Notes: a model not told the origin generated them from the sequence alone. A stretch of 64,000 nucleotides of DNA from Halomarina salina (GCF_023074835.1 NZ_JALLGW010000002.1:558001-622000), one strand, 5' to 3'; numbered from the stretch's first letter, positions 44,944-53,052 are shown. Program-made: numbers and translations.

Positions 44944-45478
44944 GTTCGGAGACTGGTTCAAGGGTCGTTGACTCGGTGATGACAACCACTCCATCCGGGT
45001 CAGTCTCATAGACTTCCAGTCCCGCCCCACCTGTACTGGACTCGCCCTTCGAATATGTAATCCATATCCTCGCCCCCACGACCGCGAGCGTTCCGAGGAG
45101 GTTCTCCTGCGTGTGGTTGTCAACCAGTTCTGATGCAGTTCCGGGTGGAAAGTCCTGATATACCACTGACCGGGCCGGTGATGGGGCGACCGGGCGAACG
45201 GTGACTTCCCGACCCTCCGTTTCGACGGGCAGCTCGTCGGGTACGGTGTGGAAGTCCAGATAAATCGACTGCTCGTCCACCTCACGGTCCCAGCGTGGCT
45301 CCTCTGTGACGGAATGAGCGTAGTACCCCACCTGATGCTCGCCGTCGCTGACCAGCACTGCGTCTCCTGACGAGATTCCCAACTGGTCCATCACTGCTGG
45401 GTGGAGCCGACACCACCCCTTCTGGACGTCTCCGATGAACTGGCGAGCGATTCGCAGGTGAAGCTTCGACTCGGCCAT
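44939..45478 (-). CDS. Orphan CDC48/VAT N-domain-like (double-psi beta-barrel) protein
   Basis: The start at 45478 (MAESKLHLRIARQFIGDVQK) gives 179 aa. FIGDVQKGWCRLHPAVMDQL followed by GISSGDAVLVSDGEHQVGYY strongly resembles the N-terminal domain of CDC48/VAT AAA ATPases, with the aspartate, arginine and GD turn of the first barrel half. There is no AAA ATPase domain; the C-terminal part (GTLAVVGARIWITYSKGESS) is unassigned. It could be a substrate-adaptor mimic or regulator of CDC48. Its stop lies in repeat 2. Confidence 0.6.
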   Translation of the reverse strand: MAESKLHLRIARQFIGDVQKGWCRLHPAVMDQLGISSGDAVLVSDGEHQVGYYAHSVTEEPRWDREVDEQSIYLDFHTVPDELPVETEGREVTVRPVAPSPARSVVYQDFPPGTASELVDNHTQENLLGTLAVVGARIWITYSKGESSTGGAGLEVYETDPDGVVVITESTTLEPVSER

Positions 45479-45533
45479 TGAGGTAGAGTTTGACAACGAA
45501 CACCAAGACGGTTGCCCTGAACCGTATCGAAGT

Positions 45534-45594
45534 GATACACCCACGCTCTACGTCTATCGAACGGGCAGAGTGAACGACGTGTACTGCAGTGAGG
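45534..45594 (+). repeat. Cassette repeat 3
   Basis: Left arm GATACACCCA, loop CACGCTCT, right arm TACGTCTATC; the distal end is degenerate (ACTGCAGTGAGG). It lies between the divergent genes starting at 45478 and 45630. Confidence 0.85.
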
Positions 45595-45629
45595 AACCTA
45601 CAAATCAATTGTACCTCTACTGAACAATT

Positions 45630-45908
45630 ATGAACCGCTCTCATCATGAGCCCAGCTCGGACAAGCTGGGCATTCCGCTTCCAGCTATCGTCGGCGGCAT
45701 ACTCTTTGGCCTGACACCGACAGTGCTTCTCATCTACCGAGTGAGACGAGGCGGCCCGGTACCACGCTGGGTGTTCGTGGTCGCACCGTTCAGTGCGCTG
45801 TTCCCGCTATTCATGGCGTATGCGGAATTGAAATTCCGGTGCGACGAGGAGTTTCGCCAGAAGGCCTACGAGGTACACCAGCGACACAAGGAGAACACGC
45901 AGCGATAG
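45630..45908 (+). CDS. Small two-helix membrane protein, 92 aa
   Basis: MNRSHHEPSSDKLGIPLPAI leads into a first helix (VGGILFGLTPTVLLIYRV), a basic RRGGPVPR loop, a second helix (VFVVAPFSALFPLFMAYAEL), and a charged tail. No family recognised. The stop TAG is supplied by the GATAG start of repeat 4. Confidence 0.6.
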   Translation: MNRSHHEPSSDKLGIPLPAIVGGILFGLTPTVLLIYRVRRGGPVPRWVFVVAPFSALFPLFMAYAELKFRCDEEFRQKAYEVHQRHKENTQR

Positions 45909-45953
45909 ACTCACGCTCTCAGTCTATCGATAGACACGTGCCGCGAGTGTATC
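45904..45953 (+). repeat. Cassette repeat 4
   Basis: GATAGACTCA, CACGCTCT loop, TCAGTCTATC, then a shortened middle and GTGCCGCGAGTGTATC. It overlaps the stop of the preceding gene. Confidence 0.9.
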
Positions 45954-45997
45954 ATTCACCACAGAAGATACTTATCATGGATTGACTAAATTCGGAT

Positions 45998-46426
45998 ATG
46001 AAGCGCCGTGCCCTCCTCGCTGTCGGCTGTAGTGCCGCACTCGCCCTGAGTGGCTGCATTGGCAACACGAACAATCCGGGAGGTCAGACAAGCACTGCAG
46101 CGGTAGAGTCACCATCTACTGAAAACAGGACTGTGACACAGTTCTACAGGACGGCTATCTACTCCAAGAATTACACAAACGAGGCAGTGGAGGCAACTGT
46201 CCGTCTTGAGGGTCCACAAGAGACGTTGGTGCATGAGACACTTTCTCTCGAATCTGGTGAGGATGTCCGATTCAATGTAGAGCTACGACATCGGGTGAAG
46301 TACTACGTCATCGTCGAAGTCGATTCAAACCCGACTCAGCAACCAGTAACTCCTGATGGGGGGTTCGGTGGCATTGAAGTATTTTTTGAGGATGACGGTG
46401 TTGCAGTAGGTTCTGTCTGGAAGTAG
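45998..46426 (+). CDS. Lipoprotein, 142 aa
   Basis: MKRRALLAVGCSAALALSGC is a signal peptide with lipobox LSGC; a Thr/Ser/Asn linker follows. The core (TVTQFYRTAIYSKNYTNEAV, VEATVRLEGPQETLVHETLS) looks like a beta-sandwich. TATA-like CTTATC lies 27 bp before the ATG. Some features resemble the 46628 product (both carry a VTQ beta segment and a vertebrate-like Ig pattern is possible), but homology is uncertain. Confidence 0.68.
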   Translation: MKRRALLAVGCSAALALSGCIGNTNNPGGQTSTAAVESPSTENRTVTQFYRTAIYSKNYTNEAVEATVRLEGPQETLVHETLSLESGEDVRFNVELRHRVKYYVIVEVDSNPTQQPVTPDGGFGGIEVFFEDDGVAVGSVWK

Positions 46427-46509
46427 TCCGACGTCCCATAGACAGGTCTACGGCGAAAGCATGCTTTCCGAGAGGTCATCAGAATAGTCGGCCTCGGTCC
46501 GAGATTTCT

Positions 46510-46572
46510 GATACACTCACGCTCTGCGTGTATCGAATGGACCGAGTGAGCGACCCGTACAGCGAATCCATC
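46510..46572 (+). repeat. Cassette repeat 5
   Basis: GATACACTCA, CACGCTCT loop, TGCGTGTATC. GATACAC and GTGTATC pair fully, unlike the GATAGAC/GTCTATC form: compensating G/C swap. Confidence 0.9.
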
Positions 46573-46627
46573 ACCGAGTACTTCGATTCACAGAAAGGTA
46601 CTTACCGAAATTTACGAATAGCAGCAT

Positions 46628-47107
46628 ATGAATCGACGCGCCCTCCTCACGTCGTTGAGTATTCTGCCAGCCTCAGCTTCCGCGGGGTGTACGTCACTCG
46701 GTCGAGAACTATTCGGGACGGACGACGCTGAGACGCCAGACCCGCTGTTCCTTCAGAACGACGTCGATGAGGTTCACGTGCTCACAGTCACAGTAACTCA
46801 ACCTGCAACTGAGACCACGCTCATCGAGGGAGCGTTCAGGCTCCCCGGACGACACTTCGTTCGATTCCCCGAGATTGGCGTGACGGGTGAAACGTACACT
46901 ATTCGAGCGTCTACCGTGGATGGAGCGTCCGTCGAGGAACGTTGGATGCCGGACCCGTGTTCAGCGGTCACAGGACAGGCAGCCGTCATTCGCGTTACCT
47001 CATCCGGGTTGAGATACGACCAGAACGGCTGTGACGTGTATACTCAGCAACCATCGTTCGAACTCTCACCTGAGGAAGCAGCAGTCACCAGTTCGGGAAG
47101 TGAGTAA
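46628..47107 (+). CDS. Lipoprotein-like exported protein, 159 aa
   Basis: MNRRALLTSLSILPASASAG, then C-TSLG, gives a signal sequence and lipobox-like SAGC. The body (VDEVHVLTVTVTQPATETTL, then FPEIGVTGETYTIRASTVDG) is predicted beta-rich with two later cysteines (PDPCSAV, NGCDV) that could form a disulfide. TATA-like CTTACC lies 27 bp upstream, identical in spacing to the previous cassette. Confidence 0.65.
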   Translation: MNRRALLTSLSILPASASAGCTSLGRELFGTDDAETPDPLFLQNDVDEVHVLTVTVTQPATETTLIEGAFRLPGRHFVRFPEIGVTGETYTIRASTVDGASVEERWMPDPCSAVTGQAAVIRVTSSGLRYDQNGCDVYTQQPSFELSPEEAAVTSSGSE

Positions 47108-47137
47108 GCGACAATCCTCGATTCGTCCCTTCATGTT

Positions 47138-47184
47138 CGACTCACGCTCTGAGTCGCTCGTTCGACGCGTGCCACGAGTGTATC
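47138..47184 (+). repeat. Cassette repeat 6 (arm variant)
   Basis: Arms CGACTCA and TGAGTCG pair perfectly around CGCTC; the usual GATAGACTCA/TGAGTCTATC has changed on both sides together. Ends GCCACGAGTGTATC. Confidence 0.85.
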
Positions 47185-47238
47185 GGTGGCCAGCGAGCGC
47201 CCGAAAGCTTATTCGATAACACATTGACACGCAACTGA

Positions 47239-47727
47239 ATGAGCTACGATTGGTCCCGTAGAACGTCCCTTCAGGCGGCGTGGGGCATTGGAGTCGTCAG
47301 TGTGGTCGCTGTGTACGTGGTCAGTGTGTTCTGGACGTACTATGGGTTGCAGTCGGCGGGATATCTCGCCCTCGGGGTTACGCTCGGCGTTCCACTGCTT
47401 GCTCTCGTGAGTGGCCCCACAGGAATTTGGCAACGTCGAACCGTCTTCGCATTGTTCGTATTCGGTGTAGTTGCCCTCATCGTTGGGGTCATCGGGTCAG
47501 GAGTGGTGAGTGCGCTCACTGCACCAGTGAACCCCTCAGAGTACTACTACGGGTTCGACTACGACTGGACCACCAACACGCTCCGATTCGGACTCACCCG
47601 AACAGGAGCGGTCTACGACAGCACTGTTCATCCAAATCGAGGGTCCGTACTACTCGGTGCACTCGTCATCGCACTGGGTCTCTATGGCCGACTCCCAGAA
47701 CGGTGGGTGGGCCAGATACAGGAGTGA
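47239..47727 (+). CDS. Membrane protein with about four helices, 162 aa
   Basis: MSYDWSRRTSLQAAWGIGVV begins the first helix; further helices run near residues 37-58, 68-92 and 135-152. An external-looking loop, NPSEYYYGFDYDWTTNTLRF, precedes the last helix. TATA-like CTTATTCG lies 31 bp upstream. The stop TGA is the TGA of the TGATAG that begins repeat 7. Confidence 0.62.
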   Translation: MSYDWSRRTSLQAAWGIGVVSVVAVYVVSVFWTYYGLQSAGYLALGVTLGVPLLALVSGPTGIWQRRTVFALFVFGVVALIVGVIGSGVVSALTAPVNPSEYYYGFDYDWTTNTLRFGLTRTGAVYDSTVHPNRGSVLLGALVIALGLYGRLPERWVGQIQE

Positions 47728-47780
47728 TAGACTCACGCTCTGGGTCTATCAAAACCGGCAAGCGATGCGACGAGTGTATT
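47726..47780 (+). repeat. Cassette repeat 7 (second subtype)
   Basis: GATAGACTCA, CACGCTCT, TGGGTCTATC, then AAAACCGGCAAGCGATGCG, a different middle from the main class. Repeats 24, 26 and 30 share CCGGCAA or CGGCAA in the same place. Confidence 0.85.
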
Positions 47781-47907
47781 TCGACCAGCTATAGTACGAT
47801 TCTGCTGTTAGAGCCGTGGCGTATTTGTAGTTACACCCACTGGTCGCCTCTCAACTTTCGAATAGTGTGGCTGTGGGTGGGAATTTGATGTTCGGCGCGT
47901 ATCGCTC

Positions 47908-48084
47908 CTACTGACGTGCATTCTCCACCATTCCATAGATAATCGCAATGGAGGCGCCCAAGACTAGCGGTGAATCGGAAATCGGAAGCAGGTCCATCAC
48001 GAGAACGACGCTTACGCTCACCACAATCAACGACCCACACATCGAGGCGAGTCGTCTCCAAGAGGGAAGAGCGTCGAATCGCAT
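47908..48084 (-). CDS. Small membrane protein, 58 aa
   Basis: Reads MRFDALPSWRRLASMCGSLI at the N-terminus, with one helix at about residues 15-33 and a second (LVLGASIAIIYGMV) at 40-53. TATA-like GATTTATCC lies upstream on the minus strand. It is the only plausible gene in this interval; low complexity is absent, which supports it. Confidence 0.5.
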   Translation of the reverse strand: MRFDALPSWRRLASMCGSLIVVSVSVVLVMDLLPISDSPLVLGASIAIIYGMVENARQ

Positions 48085-48176
48085 ATGTAGTATTCAAACC
48101 GGGTGGATAAATCGATTCTGCTGACAGCTCCAATCCATCACACTTGCCAGCGCAGCGGACAACCGTCTTCCTGCCC

Positions 48177-48227
48177 GGTAGACCCACGCTCTGAGTCTTT
48201 CGAACGAGCGTGCGACGTGTGTGTCGA
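48177..48227 (+). repeat. Cassette repeat 8 (degenerate)
   Basis: GGTAGACCCA, CACGCTCT, TGAGTCTTTC, then a shortened right half ending GTGTGTGTCG. The remaining gap to 48396 contains TATA-like ACGTATATTTAA (about 48353) for the next gene and nothing else recognised. Confidence 0.75.
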
Positions 48228-48396
48228 TAATGGTGATAGGTCAACGTTAGTAGAAGTGTCTGGCCGGGCCTTTAGGTGAGTTGCCATGCCTTGTGGTCAC
48301 AGTTCGATATCCCTCGGTAGGACTCACAGCGTTTCGCCAGATGATGGACAGAAACGTATATTTAATCAAATTGGTAAACTCTTCACAGCCAATAGT

Positions 48397-49821
48397 ATGT
48401 CCCGCTACTCCCCCGCCTCTCCCTCTCCAACGCGCCGTCGCCTCCTTCGAGCGGGGGCGCTCGGCCTCGCCACCGGGCTGGCTGGCTGTTCGGCCCCGTT
48501 CAGCAGTGAGCCCGCCCCTCAGCGCGACCCCATCGAACCGCCCACCGACAACCAAGACCCCACCGACCGTGTCGAGACCGGCGACGATGACGATTCGCCA
48601 ACCCTGTCGCGCGAGCCAGCGGCGGCATTCGATGCCCCTGACGGCAAGCTCACCACCAATGACTACCTCACGATGGATGAGTCACCCCCCTCGCCCGCTG
48701 ACCATCGCCACCCGCGCGAGCGCGCGTTCAGCATCACCGTCGACGCCTCAACGGCCCGCTTAGAGATGCCTCCAGTGCGTGTGTTTCGCGACTGCACGCT
48801 TCACCTCCACGTCCGAGACACCCGCGGTCGGTTCATCACTAAGCGCGCCAGCCTGACGAAGAGTCCGAACACGCAGTACCGAGCGGAGTCCGCGGAGTTC
48901 GGCCTCTCGAACGTTGACCTGCCGAGGGGTGCAGGTGGATTCGTTGTGCTGACGCTCACCGACAGCGAAGAAGAGCGCATCCTCGGCCCGGACTCCGCCA
49001 GCCATCACCTGCTGACGCGCCACCAGTTCGTCGGCATCGACCACCCCGACGGCACGCGGTGGTTCAACGACGCGGAGTTCAACGACCCCGACAACAGCGG
49101 CGGTGTCATGGCCACCGAAGACCACGGCGACAAACGCACCGTCTTCCTCGTCTGTCGGACCAACGTCAACGATGAGGTGTTCGGCGTCGCCACGCAAGTC
49201 GAGAAGGAGTTCGTCGAGACATATCGACGGAAGAGCGATGATTTCCAGTGGCGGCTCGCTCACAGCGGCCGATGGGAAACTCACTGGGCGACACGTATCA
49301 GTCACCTGCGCGACCTCGCAGAGAAGACCGATGCCGTCATCTCGGCTGTCGGCATCACCGGGTCGTTTGACCGCCTACAAGCCCTCGGCGACCTCATCCA
49401 GATGGCCATCCCGTATGGCACGGCTATCAAGGCGGCAAACCCGCCCATCGTCGTCCTGCACGAAGGGAGCGGCGACTGTTCGGAGGTCAGTATGCTAATC
49501 GCTGGTATCCTCGCCAACGACCCGTGGAACGTCCGCACTGCATACATCGACTGCGAACTCCGTGGAGCCAGCCATATGACGGTCGGGATAGACGAACGTG
49601 ACTTCGACGGGAGGGGGAACATTCGCTGGGTTGACGGTCAACTTGGACCGGAAGGCAATCCCCGACCCGACTTCCCGGATACCCGCTACGCGTTCTTTGA
49701 GATGACGGCCGACACAAATCTCGGGATAGCATCGAAACGGGTGAACAAGATTAACGGAATCAAAGACACCGGGACGTTCGAGTACACGTACGACCGCTCG
49801 GAGACGCCCCCCGACTACTGA
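48397..49821 (+). CDS. Tat lipoprotein with transglutaminase-like domain, 474 aa
   Basis: The start at 48397 (MSRYSPASPSPTRRRLLRAG) gives a twin-arginine signal and lipobox LAGC near residue 30. A long Asp/Pro-rich linker follows, then a beta-rich region (ITVDASTARLEMPPVRVFRD). The C-terminal region has GSGDCSEVSMLIAGILAND, with the cysteine after a GD, then ASHMTVGIDE and IRWVDGQLGP: the Cys, His and Asp order of transglutaminase-like proteases. It is the largest cassette gene. It may cleave or crosslink proteins at the cell surface (inference). Confidence 0.72.
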   Translation: MSRYSPASPSPTRRRLLRAGALGLATGLAGCSAPFSSEPAPQRDPIEPPTDNQDPTDRVETGDDDDSPTLSREPAAAFDAPDGKLTTNDYLTMDESPPSPADHRHPRERAFSITVDASTARLEMPPVRVFRDCTLHLHVRDTRGRFITKRASLTKSPNTQYRAESAEFGLSNVDLPRGAGGFVVLTLTDSEEERILGPDSASHHLLTRHQFVGIDHPDGTRWFNDAEFNDPDNSGGVMATEDHGDKRTVFLVCRTNVNDEVFGVATQVEKEFVETYRRKSDDFQWRLAHSGRWETHWATRISHLRDLAEKTDAVISAVGITGSFDRLQALGDLIQMAIPYGTAIKAANPPIVVLHEGSGDCSEVSMLIAGILANDPWNVRTAYIDCELRGASHMTVGIDERDFDGRGNIRWVDGQLGPEGNPRPDFPDTRYAFFEMTADTNLGIASKRVNKINGIKDTGTFEYTYDRSETPPDY

Positions 49822-50036
49822 GTCCCCTCCAGTTCTCCACGCTCTTCGACAGTCTCCAGATACGACTTCAGCGAGACCCCCAGCTTCTCCTCGACGACCC
49901 ACCGGAGCGCGCGCAGGTAGGTGTCTGCGCCCTCCGTCCAGTCGAGGACGTAGTCATCGAGGTCGTCGAGGTCGTCTTCCAGTAACCCGACGCGCTTCTC
50001 GATAGTCTTCACCGCCGGAGCCTCCGCTCGATTCAC
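49815..50036 (-). CDS. Small acidic coiled-coil protein, 73 aa
   Basis: A GTG at 50036 gives VNRAEAPAVKTIEKRVGLLE; an internal GTG at 50012 is possible. Acidic heptad-like DDLDDLDDYVLDWTEG and a second helix. The 3' end overlaps the lipoprotein stop on the other strand by 7 bp. Function unknown. Confidence 0.45.
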   Translation of the reverse strand: MNRAEAPAVKTIEKRVGLLEDDLDDLDDYVLDWTEGADTYLRALRWVVEEKLGVSLKSYLETVEERGELEGTQ

Positions 50037-50037
50037 T

Positions 50038-50100
50038 GATAGACCCACGCTCTGAGTCTCTCGACCGGACCGAGTGAGCGACGCGTGCCGCGAGTGTATC
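50038..50100 (+). repeat. Cassette repeat 9 (full length)
   Basis: GATAGACCCA, CACGCTCT, TGAGTCTCTC, the ACCGGACCGAGTGAGCGACG middle, and GTGCCGCGAGTGTATC: one of the most complete copies, almost identical to repeats 2 and 20. Confidence 0.93.
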
Positions 50101-50106
50101 GGTCGA

Positions 50107-50319
50107 TTAGTTTCCATTCCCCCTCTCCTCGGGTGTTGGGTCAGCGTCAACCGGCGATACTTGGACATCATAGAGCGAATTGCGGGCAGTGACACACTCA
50201 TAGGAGCCTCTTGGGTCAATGTCGCTCTCTTCAGCGGCGTCGAGGAGAGCCGTCAGTCGCTCTTCGAGGTCCTCTTGACTGGTGATGGTCGAATCGCTCT
50301 CGAACGTATCGTCATCCAT
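50107..50319 (-). CDS. Member of a 59-70-aa cassette protein family (copy 1)
   Basis: 70 aa. ITSQEDLEERLTALLDAAEE then DIDPRGSYECVTARNSLYDV and VSPVDAD. The pattern acidic N-terminus, LLxxA helix, D-x-x-G-x-Y-E/D, YDV-x-VS-x-V is shared with the products of 52701-52880 and 61046-61225. The stop lies 7 bp from repeat 9. Small single-domain alpha/beta protein of unknown function. Confidence 0.65.
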   Translation of the reverse strand: MDDDTFESDSTITSQEDLEERLTALLDAAEESDIDPRGSYECVTARNSLYDVQVSPVDADPTPEERGNGN

Positions 50320-50930
50320 GGCGAATCAATACGTCACTACGAGATGGTTCGACCTTTGATTCTCGGAGCGTGAGAAGACTCGGCATGAGTGCCTTTGCGT
50401 GACCAACGCTCTGCTCAACACCCTACTGCCTCCACTACCGGACAGGTCGTACTTGGGGAACGGCGCAGCACATCCATCGGGAGCGAATAGAACGGGGGGC
50501 CGATGGGGACGAGGTAAACAACCGAGTGCCTCTGACAGCGTGGCCCCAGTTGGGGCATACTCAGCCTTGGCATGTAAGGCTACTGCTATGAACAATCTCA
50601 TGAGATAACGATACCACCCAGTAGTAGAAGCACCCTCTGTTAAATCGCGCAACACGTAGATACGTTTATATATCCAGTATCCTGAACCACCGCTGTCCGG
50701 TGGCGTCGCCGAGGGTCGTTCACAAGTGGACGCCCGTGGTCGTCTTGGCCGATGCACCAGCGACGGACGGTGACGCCACGGACATTCCTTGCTCGACACG
50801 ACCGCTAATAACTCTGTGTGACCGCCCGATGTACAACCCGCCCGCACCGTAGGTCAGTTAGTCTCGTGAGACACTCACGCTCTGCGTCTCTCGTTCAGTT
50901 CAATCAACGGAATGGTCGTAGACTGGGGGT
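50320..50930. other. 611-bp gap: unidentified, possible decayed mobile or RNA segment
   Basis: No convincing gene. A minus-strand reading frame ending at 50326 (MRLFIAVALHAKAEYAPTGA) is weakly protein-like but unfamiliar. A strong TATA-like TTTATATATCC near 50665 precedes a GC-rich structured stretch (CCACCG/CGGTGG hairpin near 50691-50707) of about 120 nt that could be a small RNA. A degenerate half repeat (ACGCTCTGC) is at about 50405. Confidence 0.3.
50868..50900 (+). repeat. Cassette repeat 10 (left half only)
   Basis: GAGACACTCA, CACGCTCT, TGCGTCTCTC. GAGACAC and GTCTCTC pair partially; the right half is missing. It lies 30 bp before the stop of the 50931 gene. Confidence 0.75.
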
Positions 50931-51251
50931 TCAGAGAAGTGGGTCGAGGTCGTCGATGTGCTCCCCCGTCACCACCGTCTCGTCCTCGAAATCGAACTCG
51001 ACGACATCGGCATCGGCGAGCTTCGGCAGGTCCCGGTGGAGGAGGGCAACGGCAACGCGTTTCTGGTCCCCCTCGTTGACCTCGCTGTGTGAGATGTCTG
51101 ATTCACGGGCGGCGATTTCCGTCGCGAGACTGCTGACGTCCCATTCCTCGCTCTCGTTTAACAGAAGGCGGAGCGTCTCGCGACGGAGTTCTTCGGCGAC
51201 GAGGTCGTATGCCTCGTCTTCGGATAACTCATCCGGCGTCCAGTCATCCAT
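50931..51251 (-). CDS. Haloarchaeal small winged-helix protein (DUF7344-like)
   Basis: 106 aa. LSEDEAYDLVAEELRRETLR, LLLNESEEWDVSSLATEIAA, then VALLHRDLPKLADADVVEFD form the small helix-turn-helix plus wing seen in many haloarchaeal DUF7344-type regulators. One of three predicted DNA-binding proteins in the array. Target unknown. Confidence 0.72.
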   Translation of the reverse strand: MDDWTPDELSEDEAYDLVAEELRRETLRLLLNESEEWDVSSLATEIAARESDISHSEVNEGDQKRVAVALLHRDLPKLADADVVEFDFEDETVVTGEHIDDLDPLL

Positions 51252-51312
51252 CTCACGATATCTCGCAGTGCTGGACTGGTAGGATTTTTGGCCGCTTCGA
51301 CGAGACGCGACT

Positions 51313-51375
51313 GATTGACTAACGCTCTGCGTGTATCAAACGGACCGAGTGCGTGACGCGTGCCGCGAGTATATC
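51313..51375 (+). repeat. Cassette repeat 11 (full length)
   Basis: GATTGACTAA, ACGCTCT loop (first base changed), TGCGTGTATC, CGGACCGAGTG middle, GTGCCGCGAGTATATC. Confidence 0.88.
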
Positions 51376-51563
51376 AGTCGCGCTTCCGCTTATGGGTAGT
51401 ATCTCTACATGTTTGAACGCTCGCGTTAGGTATTCTGGATGAGAGTCTCAGACGTGTATTTATCTCGTCCACTGAGTCTCAGTGGTCTCTTCAATGAAAC
51501 TTTTGAGAGGTGCTATTGAGGGACAGCCATAGATGTCGACTACTCATTCCGCGGTCGATTTCC

Positions 51564-52232
51564 ATGATAGTTAGATTCAGCGTCCAAGAACGAACGCTCC
51601 TTCAGGCCCTTCGGGAGGTGCCTACGACGAGGGTTGTCTGGGAGGACATGAACATCACGGAGGATGGTGGAGTGGTGTTGTTGTTCTGGGCAGAGTCGGA
51701 TGATTTCGAGGCGTTCGAGGCAGCGATGCAGAACGACCCGACCGTCGAGTCCCCGCGCACGGTTACGACGTTTCGCAACCGACGGCTGTACCAAGCCGAA
51801 TACGTGGGGGGTGGGAGAGCGAAACGGGCACATTCTGCGCTCGTCGAGACAGGAGCCATCATTCAGGAGTGTGTGGGCACGCACAACGGGTGGACCTTAC
51901 AGATTGCCTTCCCGAGTCACGACGCCCTCCAACAGTACTATACGATTTTCGACGAGTCAGACATCCAGTTCACGCCCTTGGAGAAGTACGAGCAATCCGC
52001 TGACCGACTGCTCGATGAGTTCGGGCTCACTGCGAAACAAGAACAGATGCTGGCACTCGCTTCGGACCGAGGCTATTTCGACGTTCCCCGGAAGACGGAC
52101 CTCGACGAACTCGCCGATGAGCTGGGTATCTCTCACCAAGCGGCATCTGAACGGCTTCGCCGAGCGATGGACATCTTGGTTGGTCGGTCGGTTGGCACTG
52201 CCACAGCGTCCACATCGGAATACGAACACTGA
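51564..52232 (+). CDS. HTH-10 (bacterio-opsin activator type) regulator
   Basis: The start at 51564 (MIVRFSVQERTLLQALREVP) gives 222 aa. The N-terminal sensor-like region is followed by FGLTAKQEQMLALASDRGYF, VPRKTDLDELADELGIS and QAASERLRRAMDILV (residues about 152-210). Same architecture as the core gene at 10842, but lower third-position GC. The stop TGA is inside repeat 12. Confidence 0.85.
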   Translation: MIVRFSVQERTLLQALREVPTTRVVWEDMNITEDGGVVLLFWAESDDFEAFEAAMQNDPTVESPRTVTTFRNRRLYQAEYVGGGRAKRAHSALVETGAIIQECVGTHNGWTLQIAFPSHDALQQYYTIFDESDIQFTPLEKYEQSADRLLDEFGLTAKQEQMLALASDRGYFDVPRKTDLDELADELGISHQAASERLRRAMDILVGRSVGTATASTSEYEH

Positions 52233-52276
52233 GTGACACTTTGGGTCACTCGCTCGACGCGTACCATGCATCTCTC
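52231..52276 (+). repeat. Cassette repeat 12 (strongly diverged)
   Basis: GAGTGAC and GTCACTC still pair perfectly although neither matches the usual GATAGAC; the loop is ACTTTGG, so the usual CACGCTCT is lost. The right part CGACGCGTACCATGCATCTCTC is recognisable. Confidence 0.6.
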
Positions 52277-52409
52277 ACACTCGTTCAGATAGCATCGCTC
52301 GGGGACAGGTGGCAGAAAGGGTTAGAACTGGACGGGCCGTACTCTCACGTCCCAAGCCGTGTTGAGACGGCGCACATCGGTCGGACCGCTTGGGAAGAGG
52401 TGACTCGGC

Positions 52410-52580
52410 ATGCTCGACCAACTCATCGTCGTCTGCGAGGCGTGTCGACAGGTGTACACTGCTCGGCAACGGGCCGATGGCAGTTTCATCCTCCCGACGA
52501 GGGAGGGAGACTGCCGGTGCGGAGGGACAGTGTTCAGCAGATACGCTGGTTCCGGGGGTATCAGCCCCACTCCCTCCTAA
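52410..52580 (+). CDS. Small zinc-binding protein, 56 aa
   Basis: Reads MLDQLIVVCEACRQVYTARQ, then EGDCRCGGTVFSRYAG. CEAC at residues 9-12 and CRC at 35-37 make a four-cysteine-like zinc site with one unusual CxC pair. Other haloarchaeal small proteins with two cysteine pairs are common. No partner identified. Confidence 0.55.
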   Translation: MLDQLIVVCEACRQVYTARQRADGSFILPTREGDCRCGGTVFSRYAGSGGISPTPS

Positions 52581-52640
52581 CACGGCAGTTTTTCCTAAGG
52601 CGTTAGTCCCGAGCTGAGGAGAGTGTGACGAACTGTACTC

Positions 52641-52702
52641 GATTGACCACGCTCTGCGTCCATCGAACGAACCGCGTGACCAATATGTGCCGCGAGTGAT
52701 TC
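52641..52702 (+). repeat. Cassette repeat 13
   Basis: GATTGACCA, CACGCTCT, TGCGTCCATC; GTGCCGCGAGTGATTC at the right end overlaps the stop of the minus-strand gene at 52701. Confidence 0.85.
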
Positions 52703-52880
52703 AGTCTCCGTTTGGTTTGACGGCACTCACGACGACATCGTACCGCGAACCGTCGTAGGAGGTTGTAATATCGTACGCTCCTTCCACATCATCACCGGAG
52801 GCCGCAGCGCGAGCGAGGAGGTCGGCCAACAGTTCGTCAAATGTCTCTCGGGAGTCATCGTCAGAAGCGCGAGTTTCCAT
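52701..52880 (-). CDS. Member of the 59-70-aa cassette protein family (copy 2)
   Basis: METRASDDDSRETFDELLAD, LLARAAASGDDVEGAYDITT, YDGSRYDVVVSAVKPNGD; exactly 59 aa. It aligns without gaps to the 59-aa product of 61046-61225: DVEGAYDITT versus DVEGGYEVNT, then GSRYDVVVSAV versus GNRYDVEVSAV. Its stop lies in repeat 13. Confidence 0.75.
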   Translation of the reverse strand: METRASDDDSRETFDELLADLLARAAASGDDVEGAYDITTSYDGSRYDVVVSAVKPNGD

Positions 52881-52987
52881 ATTACTCTGGAACCTTCAGC
52901 GGAAGTGTCTATCAAGTATCTCCATGACGGGAGGGGATTCTCGAAGGTGTTTAAGTGAGTTCGTCGCTGCGCGAAGGAACGAAGACT

Positions 52988-53044
52988 GATAGACTCACGC
53001 TCTGCGTCTCTCGAACGGGCCAAGTAAGCGATGCGGGAGATTTA
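52988..53044 (+). repeat. Cassette repeat 14
   Basis: GATAGACTCA, CACGCTCT, TGCGTCTCTC, AACGGGCCAAGTAAGCGATG; the right end is eroded. Nine bases from the stop of the 53053 gene. Confidence 0.85.
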
Positions 53045-53052
53045 CACCAGTC

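Noticed and set aside
50398-50417. ACGCTCTGC-containing stretch resembling a half cassette repeat
   Set aside because: Only the loop and a few flanking bases match and no paired arms are present; it may be a decayed copy but was not counted.
50326-50608. Minus-strand frame beginning MRLFIAVALHAKAEYAPTGA
   Set aside because: Protein-like at the start but Arg/Ser-rich later and also open on the other strand; no family recognised, so not called as a gene.
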